The translations under genes were made by a program, and so were the position numbers. Positions 32,501 to 44,500 of a DNA stretch of 64,000 bases are shown piece after piece. Within the stretch, counting starts at the first letter, position 1. Every line of letters starts with the position of its first letter. The notes beneath the pieces are model-generated. The model did not search any database and was not told the DNA's origin. It saw nothing but the letters and a program-made list of their open reading frames with translations. This stretch comes from Euleptes europaea (taxonomy: Eukaryota > Chordata > Lepidosauria > Squamata > Sphaerodactylidae), in NCBI RefSeq assembly GCF_029931775.1, contig NC_079324.1, positions 60,147,268 to 60,211,267 of the forward strand, written 5' to 3'.

Positions 32501-35500
32501 GAGCACAACAGGAATGCTTTTCATTCTTTACCCCAGAGTCCAATGTAGTTCAGTTCAGATACCTTTATTGGCATATCCAACATTCATCCAAGTACAGTAA
32601 GGACATAACATAACTTATTAAAAGGAAGAGCGAATTGCCATCACACCAACAAAAAAATTAGCCACAATTTCTATGATTTTAGGGTCCTGGTTATTAAGAA
32701 GGGTGAGAACCTTTGAACAGTTAGAAAATCCCTCCAACTGAATCAGACTAGTATTTAAGAGTTTTAATCATAATCTGTGATACAGAGGGCACCGAAGAAG
32801 AACATGTTGAATAGTTTCCGTCTCTTCCATAGAGCAAGGACACAGTCTATCGGGAAGGGAGAGAGTCCAATGTAAAATCGCTCCCACTGCCAAGCACCTT
32901 ATGTCTATTTGTAACAAATATATTAAAATACTGTTATCTACACTGCCGGCGGACATGCCCTAAGGTTAGTTTATTTTGGGACAAGATCTTGCAAGAGATA
33001 GAATTAATCACGCAATACAAAGTCCCTCATGATGCCTGAATTGTCCTACTAGAAAAATTTGATATACAACAACTCTCAACCCAAAAAAAGGGAACGGATT
33101 TCAATACTGCTACTGGCAGCAAAATTTCTGATTGCCTCGTACTGGAAAAAAGCAAAGATGCCTTCTACTGGGCAGTGGTATGAGAAGGTGTGGAACCTTT
33201 TAATTTTCGATAAGGTATCCACAACTCAAAGTAATAAATAACCTATCTTAACCTATCTTACTCTACAAACATTTTAAATAGATAGCTGCATTTTCTGGAA
33301 TATGTGAAAAAGGGGGCATCACGAAGTAAATGATGCCCACGAAACTATCGTCTGATTTGCATTTATTAAGTTCTGCTAAGTGAATACAACAAACGGTACG
33401 ATTTCTGTAAAAAGTACTGATGGATAATATTGGAACATATATTGGAACCAAGTATAGAAACATATCTCGATTGCATGATGTTTAACCTACTGTTGTATTT
33501 TTATTTTGTTGTTATTACAAAATAAACTTAAAATAAAAACAACAAGTTTTTTAAATTACTGTTTTAAAAAGGGTACAGGGTCTTTGCTGTCTGACTGAAT
33601 CACCTTTCATATTTTGTCATCCCCATTGAGTCTCAGAGAGAAGGGTGGGCTAGAAATGAAGTTAATAATAATAATAATTATTTCTGTATGAGGTTTTTTC
33701 ACAAAGGAGCATTTGAAAAGGTGGTCCTCTACCTGTAGCTTGAAGTGCCTGTTTTGCCCCCTCAGATGTTTGCCACCTCGTTTCCCTGGACGTGTGAACC
33801 AAGCCTTAGATTCGCAATCCTGTTCTGACTGTCTGCTTGGTGACGGAGTTCCCAATTCCCTGGTGGACTATTTGCCCTGAAAGGATTGGGAAGACGGGGG
33901 AAGAGAAGAGGCAGCTGGGAAGTTTATTAAAGGCTGCTCCAGGGAACGGTACCTGCAATTCTTTTTTGCTCTTCCGAGAACTTCTTCTAATGGGGTAATA
34001 ATCTGTCACCTTCCGGTTCGGTTGAGTTTTCCCTTGACCTCTGAGAGAACACAGAGAAAGCCATGTGAACACCGGCAGGATTTTCAGCAACTTTGCATTT
34101 CCAAGAGAGACACTCCGTACTGTATGATATCCCTACATTCACACGCTGCTTGATGATAGAGAGTTCAGTTTGATACCAAAGCCTTGAAATCTTTTCACTA
34201 GAAGAAGAGTTGGTTTTTATATGCCGACTTTCTCTACCACTTAAGGGAGAATCAAACTGGCTTACAATCACTTTCCCTTCCCCTCCCCACAACAGTCACC
34301 CTGTGAGGTAGGTGAGGCTGAGAGAGCTCTAAGAGAGCTGAGACTAGCCCAAGGTCACCCAGCTGGTTTCGTGTGTAGGAGTGGGGAAACCAACTCAGTT
34401 CCACCAGATTAGAGTCTGCCGCTCATGTGGAGGAGTGGGGAATCAAACCCGGTTCTCCGGATTAAAGTCCACTGCTCCAAACCACCGCTCTTAACCACTA
34501 CACCATGCTGGCACTCACTAGAACCATTCAGGCTACTGAAACAATGTCAACTGAACCATTGTCATAATTCTTACTAGAAAATCAAATTTAAGCAACAAGA
34601 CTATTGAATATTACAATCCAAACTCCTGTAACATTACCATTCAATCTGAAAGATTCTCATACAAACACCAGATTTATGCAACCAAGGTGCCCAACTATGG
34701 GATTATGTAGATCCGGGTCTTCAGCCTTTATGAGCCTGTGAACCCCTTTGGAATTCTGAAACTGTGGTGGGCACAGCCACAAAATGGAAGCTGTAGGAAC
34801 GCATGATGCTGCCTTCTACTGAACCAGACCCCTGGTCCATCCAAGTCAGTATTGCCTACTCAGACCGGCAGTGGCTCTCCAGAGTCTCAGGCAGGGGTCT
34901 TTCACATCACCTACTTGCCTGGTTCCTTTTAACTGAAGATGCTGGGGATTGAACCTGCATGCCAAGCAGACGTTCTACCACTGAACCACTGCCCCTCCCC
35001 ACATAATGGCTGCCATCTTCAGTCACACAGGTCCTTGTGTTGGGGTGGCAGCTGCTGCCAAATAAAAGTTTTTAAAAATCTGCACAGCCAGTCAAATATC
35101 TAATGGCCAATCAGATGCCTTGCTGGGCAAAAGACCTGTCTTTGCCCCACCTGCTTTCTAAAAACACTTGACGGGCACCAGAAAAGGTGTCAGAGGGCAC
35201 CATGGCGCCCACAGGCACTGTGTTCGGAATCCCTGATGTAGATGATTTTTGGTTCACTTCCACCCATGCAATACCCTGACATGGACGGCCAAGCTAGCCC
35301 AGTCTCATTGGAGATCAGAAGCTAAGCAGGGCCAGGCCTGGTTAGTATTTGGATGGGAGACCTCCAAGGAAGTCCAAGGTTGCTACGCAGAGGCAGGCAA
35401 TGGGAAGCCACCTCTGTTCATCTCTTGCCTTGGAAACCCTATGGGGTCGCCTATGTAATTTATGAATTACTGTAGCTTTCTGTAGCACATCTGACCACTG

Positions 35501-38500
35501 GTCTACCTAGGTCGGCGTATTCTGCTTTGATTTGCAGCCGTTCTCCAGGGTCTCAGGCAGAAACCAGGACCTTTCTATTCCATAGAATCATAGAGTTGGA
35601 AGGGCCACCAGGGTCATAAGAACATAAGAAAGGCCATGCTGGATCAGATCAAGGCCCATCAAGTCCAGCAGTCTGTTCACACAGTGGCCAACCAGGTGCC
35701 TCTAGGATGCCCACAAACAAGACGACTGCAGCAGCATCCTCCTGCCTGTGTTTCACAGCACCTAATAGGCATGCTCCTCTGATCCTGAAGAGAATAGGTA
35801 TGCTTCATGACTAAGGTAGAGGTCCCCTGTGTAAGCACCGGGTCATTCCTGACCCATGAGGTGACATCACATCTCGATGTTTACTAGGCAGACTTTGTTT
35901 ACCGGGTGGTGTGCCAGTGCCTTCCCCAGTCATCTTCCCTTTACCCCCAGCAAGCTGGGTACTCATTTTACCGACCTCAGAAGGATGGAAGGCTGAGTCA
36001 ACCTTGAGCCGGCTACCTGGAACCAACTTCCACCGGGATTGAACACAGGTCGTGAGCAGAGCTTGGACTGCGGTACTGCAGCTTACCACTGTGATCCACG
36101 GGGCTCATATGCATCATGACTTGTATCCATTTTTACTAGTCATCTAGTCCAACCGCCTGCACAATGCAGGAAATTCACAGCTACCTACCCCACCCCGCAC
36201 CCCCGGTGACCACTACTCTATGTCCAGAAGATGGCCAAGCCTGAGATTCTTTATCTGGAACTGCCGGGGATCAAACTTGGGACCTTCTGCATGCAAAGCA
36301 CAAGCTCTACCACTCAGCCCCAGACTCCCACCCACCCCTCTCCAGCCTTGCAGGCACTTACTTTCTCTTAGGACCGGGTTTTGATTTTGTTCCCTTCTTC
36401 AGCATCGGTTTTGCATTCACTGCAACAGCAGACTCAGCGGGTGGGGGCTTTAGAGTTTCTGCAGCTTCTTGTTTTTGACTCGAGAAGGACCCTGGAGATT
36501 CGCCCCCACTTTCTTTGTCATTCTGGCCTTTGGATTTCACGGCATCTTCTATCGAGTTGCCAATATTGATCCTGTCTGCAGATAATTAAGGGGGGAACTA
36601 ACGTCAACTGGCACAAAGGGCTTCACGTTTCATTTGCTTCCTTGCAAGACGCTTCTTCAGTTGCAAACTGTTCTCATCCAGAGGCCAGAAACATTGCAAT
36701 ATTGTGCTTCTCCCATGAGGTAGTCATGAGCACTCCCATCTGTACTGCTGGGGTTTTTTTTAAAGCACTTTCTAAGAACGCTCTCACTACAATTTTCATT
36801 TTACCTTCACGTTTGTTGGAAGGACTGCTAAACAAACTGAAGACTGCATGATACCTCCGTGCCTGGATTGCACCACTGTACACTGGTAGGGGAGGCAGGA
36901 GAAACCACACAAGCAAATGGGTGATTCCCCATACTTTCAAATATATTGCAGAGGAAAGACAGGTAGCAGCCAGGGATAAGGCCTTCCTAGCAGTTATCCC
37001 AGGTAATGAAATACTCACCCCCAGGGAAATTGGACCAATACCTACTTTGACCATCCTTACGTACCAGGGGAAGACAAATTTACTCCCCCCCCCCCCAGCT
37101 TTTAACGACAGGTTATATTTTTCCTGCTCTTTGATTCAAACACAGTGTGTCCAGGTTGCTAACAGAAATGGATTCTTACCCTCTCCTTTTCTGCAGCTCT
37201 CGTTCACAGTTTTGCCAGGGCATTTTGCCTCATGATGCGCGGCGGAGTTTTCTTCTTGGAGCGGTGGTCGAATAGCGGGAGACTTGTTCGGACTCATGTA
37301 GGCATAGATTTTGGATTGGCAAGAAAATATGTTCTCCTAAGGCGAGAGACACATGAGAGATCCTGATGTCTACATTACCAAGTCCTTGGTCTCAAGAACC
37401 CAGCCTTTGTTTCTAATGCATGTAAGAACTCTGGTGGAGAATCCCAGCATGCATCTGAAACAAGCAAAAAAATAAAATAAAAAGAGCATACAATCTTTCT
37501 TTCCTTTAGCATTCTGCTGAAAATTGTTTTCCTGTTTATTAATTTTTTAAAAAATCCAAATGACAAACAGTACGGATTTTTGTTTAAAAAGTGAGCCAAT
37601 CGTGCTGTGGGTTATTTAAGTTATCACACTGAAGGCAAGCACATGCATAGCATTTTCACATCTCTAAAGTGCTTCACACCCCTGTAAGGTAGGCCAATAT
37701 TATTACGGCAGGTGAGGGACTGGATTGTCCAAGGCCCACTAGCGAGTTCATGGCTGAGGCAAGATTCAGGCTGTAGAATACCTGAAAACTTTCCACGCCA
37801 CCCTCAGTGTGATAAAAGAGTACAGCAGTCCAGTCTAAAGGATTAATCCTTGTTATTGTGAGAGCAAACAGAAACATAAGGGAGGACAGATAGCAGAAAA
37901 CACTGATATTTTATTTAAGGCCCTCTGCAACGGATCCAGCCTCAAGCACACAGACATGGGTTCAAATCCCCAGTCAGCCAGATTCTCCGAGTGGCCTTAT
38001 CCAGGCTAGTTCCTTCCCGTCACTGCTTCCCATCTGTAAAATGAGAATAATTGCACCTTTGGAGTTGCTACAGGGAAGAAAACACGATGGAGACCAGTAA
38101 AGCACCCAGTCTAATAAAAGGGCGTGTAGGAATGTGCGCCCACTATTTTGACTTGCCCTCCAAGCAACCTAGCCAAACCCCACTAAAAGGTGTATTACAG
38201 GTTGCCACCTCCAGCTGATTCCGACTCAGTGGCATCCAAGAGGGCGGGAAAAGCAGGGCGCCTAGGCAACCAAGGCTCAAAATCCAGCTGTACAAACAAC
38301 AGCCCTGATGCAATCCTTATGAAGCAGGGCCTTTATTAAAATTAATGCTGCATGTTTTTTAAAAAAATGTTGCTAAAGCATTTCAGGCCCAAGGAGCCCT
38401 CTGTTTTTGCAGAGAAACCCTGACAAATGTGAAGCAACCTGTCCCCCCATTTCCATCGACATTCTTCTTTTGAAAAAGAAGTGGGTGTGTCTGGAAGGGG

Positions 38501-41500
38501 CTCTTTGACTTCGGCTCCATCCAGAAATTGGGGAGATCGTTGGCAGTACAGAGGTAGAGGAGAGAATCGGGGTGCGGGGAAAGAGGCCACCACCACCTTC
38601 CCTGGAATGGAAAGGAGCGCCAAGGCAGTGGGATTTCGGCCAGGAAAGCTGCTGCAGCCGCCAGGGCAGGTCTCCTCCAGGGCCTGGAGGTGCACCCTTC
38701 CTGCCTGCCCAGTAGCGGACTGGGTCTAAAAATATGGGTTGCCAGGAGACAACCCACAACAATAAGTCGACCATTTAATTTGTATAAGAAATAAATAAAA
38801 TTTTCAAAAAAAATACAGAAGTGGGGGAAAAGGTACAATCAAACTTTTTGTGAAATCAATGTATAGATAGATAGATATAGATATAGAGATATAGATATAT
38901 ATAGATATACATGTATATATATATATATTAGTAATTAGTGTGCATATATTGTTCATATTACTGGCAGTACACAGTAGTTACTATAGATAGATATATAGAT
39001 ATATGTGTGTGTGTGTGTGTATATATATATTAGTAATTACAGTGTGCATATATTGTTCATATTACTGGCAGTACACAGTAGTTACTATAGATAGATAGAT
39101 ATATAGATATATGTGTGTTTGTGTATATATATATATTAGTAATTACAGTGTGCATACATTGTTCATATTACTGGCAGTACACAGTAGTTATTATAGATAT
39201 ATAGATATATATCTATATCTATGTATATATGTATTAGTAATTACAGTGTGCATATGTTGTTCATATTACTGGCAGTACACAGTAGTTACTATAGATAGGT
39301 ATATTTGTGTGTATGTATATAGATAGGTGTGTGTGTGTGTGTGTGTGTGTTTGTGTGTGTGTATATGTGTGTGTGTGTAATTACAGTGTGCATATATTGT
39401 TCATATTACTGGCAGTACACAGTAGTTACTATAGATATATAGATATATGTGTGTGTGTGTGTATATATATATATTAGTAATTACAGTGTGCATATATTGT
39501 TCATATTACTGGTAGTACACAGTAGTTACTATAGATAGGTATATATGTGTGTATGTATATAGATAGAGATATGCGTGTGTGTATATATATCTATATCTAT
39601 AAAAGTAATTACAGTGTGCATATATTGTTCATATTACTGGCAGTACACAGTAGTTACTATAGATATAAATATAGATATATAGATAGGTAAATATGTGTGT
39701 GTGTGTGTGTGTGTATACATATATATAATAGTAATTACAGTGTGCATATATGGTTCATATTACTGGCAGTACACAGTAGTTACTATAGATAGGTATATAT
39801 GTGTGTATGTATATAGATAGATAGATGTGTGTGTGTGTATATATCTATATCTATAAAAGTAATTACAGTGTGCATATATTGTTCATATGACTGGCAGTAC
39901 ACAGTAGTTACTATAGATAGGTATATATGTGTGTATGTATATAGATAGATGTGTGTGTGTGTATATATATCTATATCTATAAAAGTAATTACAGTGTGCA
40001 TATATTGTTCATATTACTGGCAGTACACAGTAGTTACTATAGATATAAATATAGATATATAGATAGGTAAATATGTGTGTGTGTGTGTGTGTGTATACAT
40101 ATATATAATAGTAATTACAGTGTGCATATATGGTTCATATTACTGGCAGTACACAGTAGTTACTATAGATAGGTATATATGTGTGTATGTATATAGATAG
40201 ATAGATGTGTGTGTGTGTATATATCTATATCTATAATAGTAATTACAGTGTGCATATATTGTTCATATGACTGGCAGTACACAGTAGTTACTATAGATAG
40301 GTATATATGTGTGTATGTATATAGATAGATGTGTGTGTGTGTATATATATCTATATCTATAAAAGTAATTACAGTGTGCATATATTGTTCATATTACTGG
40401 CAGTACACAGTAGTTACTATAGATATAAATATAGATATATAGATAGGTAAATATGTGTGTGTGTGTGTGTGTGTGTATACATATATATAATAGTAATTAC
40501 AGTGTGCATATATGGTTCATATTACTGGCAGTACACAGTAGTTACTATAGATAGGTATATATGTGTGTATGTATATAGATAGATAGATGTGTGTGTGTGT
40601 ATATATCTATATCTATAAAAGTAATTACAGTGTGCATATATTGTTCATATGACTGGCAGTACACAGTAGTTACTATAGATAGGTATATATGTGTGTATGT
40701 ATATAGATAGATGTGTGTGTGTGTATATATATCTATATCTATAAAAGTAATTACAGTGTGCATATATTGTTCATATTACTGGCAGTACACAGTAGGTACT
40801 ATAGATATAAATATAGATATATAGATAGGTAAATATGTGTGTGTGTGTGTGTGTGTGTATACATATATATAATAGTAATTACAGTGTGCATATATGGTTC
40901 ATATTACTGGCAGTACACAGTAGTTACTATAGATAGGTATATATGTGTGTATGTATATAGATAGATAGATGTGTGTGTGTGTGTATATATCTATATCTAT
41001 AAAAGTAATTACAGTGTGCATATATTGTTCATATGACTGGCAGTACACAGTAGTTACTATAGATAGGTATATATGTGTGTATGTATATAGATAGATGTGT
41101 GTGTGTGTATATATATCTATATCTATAAAAGTAATTACAGTGTGCATATATTGTTCATATTACTGGCAGTACACAGTAGTTACTATAGATATAAATATAG
41201 ATATATAGATAGGTAAATATGTGTGTGTGTGTGTGTGTGTATACATATATATAATAGTAATTACAGTGTGCATATATGGTTCATATTACTGGCAGTACAC
41301 AGTAGTTACTATAGATAGGTATATATGTGTGTATGTATATAGATAGATAGATGTGTGTGTGTGTATATATCTATATCTATAAAAGTAATTACAGTGTGCA
41401 TATATTGTTCATATGACTGGCAGTACACAGTAGTTACTATAGATAGGTATATATGTGTGTATGTATATAGATAGATGTGTGTGTGTGTATATATATCTAT

Positions 41501-44500
41501 ATCTATAAAAGTAATTACAGTGTGCATATATTGTTCATATTACTGGCAGTACACAGTAGTTACTATAGATATAAATATAGATATATAGATAGGTAAATAT
41601 GTGTGTGTGTGTGTGTGTGTATACATATATATAATAGTAATTACAGTGTGCATATATGGTTCATATTACTGGCAGTACACAGTAGTTACTATAGATAGGT
41701 ATATATGTGTGTATGTATATAGATAGATAGATGTGTGTGTGTGTATATATCTATATCTATAAAAGTAATTACAGTGTGCATATATTGTTCATATGACTGG
41801 CAGTACACAGTAGTTACTATAGATAGGTATATATGTGTGTATGTATATAGATAGATGTGTGTGTGTGTATATATATCTATATCTATAAAAGTAATTACAG
41901 TGTGCATATATTGTTCATATTACTGGCAGTACACAGTAGTTACTATAGATATAAATATAGATATATAGATAGGTAAATATGTGTGTGTGTGTGTGTGTGT
42001 ATACATATATATAATAGTAATTACAGTGTGCATATATGGTTCATATTACTGGCAGTACACAGTAGTTACTATAGATAGGTATATATGTGTGTATGTATAT
42101 AGATAGATAGATGTGTGTGTGTGTATATATCTATATCTATAAAAGTAATTACAGTGTGCATATATTGTTCATATGACTGGCAGTACACAGTAGTTACTAT
42201 AGATAGGTATATATGTGTGTATGTATATAGATAGATGTGTGTGTGTGTATATATATCTATATCTATAAAAGTAATTACAGTGTGCATATATTGTTCATAT
42301 TACTGGCAGTACACAGTAGTTACTATAGATATAAATATAGATATATAGATAGGTAAATATGTGTGTGTGTGTGTGTGTGTATACATATATATAATAGTAA
42401 TTACAGTGTGCATATATGGTTCATATTACTGGCAGTACACAGTAGTTACTATAGATAGGTATATATGTGTGTATGTATATAGATAGATAGATGTGTGTGT
42501 GTGTATATATCTATATCTATAAAAGTAATTACAGTGTGCATATATTGTTCATATGACTGGCAGTACACAGTAGTTACTTTAGTTATTATTATTATTATTT
42601 TTTTAACACAATTTTAAATTGAAAACACACCTATTCTATTTCCAAGCTGCTAACTGTTTCAACCCGCTGCCTCGCCCAGGGGCCCGCCCGCCACCGGGCA
42701 AGCGGACCCCCGCGCCAGCGCGCCAGCCCAGCCCAGCCAAGCCAGCCCTCTCCGAGGCGGCCGAGCGCCGCCGCGCGCTCTGCGGAGGCGCCACCCTCCC
42801 TCCCTCTCTCCCTCCCTCCCTCCCGGGGACTGCGCTGCTGCGCCCAGGGCGCACGGCGCCGAGAGCCGCTGGAGCGCGCGCGCGCGCGCGCGGGGGGGGG
42901 GGGCGTCCGGCCGCGGCCGGAGAGGTCCGAAGGGAGGGGAGCGGCGATCGAGCTTACCCCGTTGATCCTGGGCCGGCCGGCGGGCCGCTTCTCGGCGCTC
43001 CCGGGGGGGGCGGCGGCGGCCCCCTCCGCCTGTCCGTCGGCCCTGCCTTCCTTAGGCTTGGACATCTTGTGCCTCCTGCCTGCGGGGAGGAGCGCAGCGG
43101 TCAGAGCCCCCCGGCTCATGCCCCGCCCGGGGGGGGGGGCGCGGGGAGCCGCGGGCAGCCCGGCGAGGCCCCCTTCCCGGAGCTGCGCCGCGGGTCCCCG
43201 GAGGAGGAGGAGGCGGCGGCCGCAGCCGGGAGAGGGGGCCGGCCCCGGAAGGGAGGACCGACCGCGCGCCGGGGCCAGGCGCAGCCTCCGGCGCAGGGCG
43301 GCCCGGTCCCTCTTCGCCACCCGCGGGAGGCTTTTTTTGGGGGGGGGTGGAGCCTGCGGAGGGCTTGGGGAGGGGCTTCCGTGCCATAGAGCCCGATGGC
43401 CCAAGCGGCCCTTGGCTCCAGGGGAACTGATCTCTTGTCGGCTGGAGATCAGATGTAACAGCGGGAGATGTCCAGCTAGGACCTGGAGGTTGCAAACCGA
43501 TAATATGGGTAGTGGAAAAGAGCAAGAGTCCAGTAGCACCTTAAAGACGAACACAAATATTTTCTGGCAGGGTAGGAGCTTTCGTGAGCCACAGCGTGAG
43601 CTGTGGCTCACGAAAGCTCCTACCCTGCCAGAAAATATTTGTGTTCGTCTTTAAGGTGCTACTGGACTCTTGCTCTTTTCTACTACTGCAGACAGACTAA
43701 CAACACGGCTACCCACTGTGAATTATCTATAAATGTGTGTAAAGTCAAGTCGCAGCCAACTTATGGCGACCCCTTTTGGGGGTTTTCATGGCAAGAGACT
43801 AACAGAGGTGCTTTGCCCGTGCCTTCCTCTGCACAGCAACCCTGGTATTCCTTGGGGGTCTCCCACCCAAATACTAACCAGGGCTGACCCTGCTTAGCTT
43901 CTGAGGTCTGACAAGATCAGGCTAGCCTGGGCCATCCAGGTCAGGGAAAACCCATAAATACCTATGCTGAAATAACACTGTTACGGAGATCTCCGGCTAG
44001 TACCTGGATGTTGGCAACCCTACTCCAGCGCAGGTGTACCCTTGTACAAATCTATGGTGAGACCACGCTTGGAATAAATACTGTGTGCAGTTCTGGGCGC
44101 CACACCTAAAAAGGGATATTGCAGAGCTTGAAAAGGTGCAGAAAAGAGCAGCCAAAATTATCGGGGGAGCAGGGCTAGAGCAGCTGCCCCATGAGGAGCG
44201 GTCAAAACGCTTAGGGCTGTTTCATAGAGTTGGAAAGGGACCACCAGGGTTATCTAGTCCAACCCCCTGCACACTGCAAGAAATTCATATCAACCTCTCC
44301 CCCCACACCCCCAGTGACCCCTTCTCCATGCCCAGAGGATGGCCAAGATGCCCTCCCTCACATCATCTGCTTATGGTCATAGCTTGGAAAGAAGGCGGTT
44401 AAGGGGAGACATGACCGAGGTCTATAAAATGAGGCATGGTATGGAGAGAGTGGACAGGGAGAAGCTTTTCTCCCTCTTGCATAATACCAGAACGCAGGGT

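Noticed and set aside
35274-35455. 5S rRNA gene
   Set aside because: Box A and box C are present but the sequence diverges and runs into a SINE body; two further copies in the window have the same chimeric layout.
39783-42287. Series of near-identical 72-82-residue minus-strand open frames (Ile/Tyr/His/Thr-rich)
   Set aside because: They are translations of the tandem repeat's microsatellite parts; periodic every 380 bases, with no start context or family resemblance.
38861-42582. CRISPR-like alternation of a conserved core with variable spacers
   Set aside because: The spacers are simple TA/GT/GATA repeats of vertebrate type, and monomers form a higher-order satellite within an intron; no cas genes, eukaryotic context.
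42631-43611. 326-residue minus-strand open frame
   Set aside because: Only its 40-residue KMT5A exon-2 part is protein-like; the rest is CpG-island composition and repeat sequence, and a splice acceptor explains the exon start.
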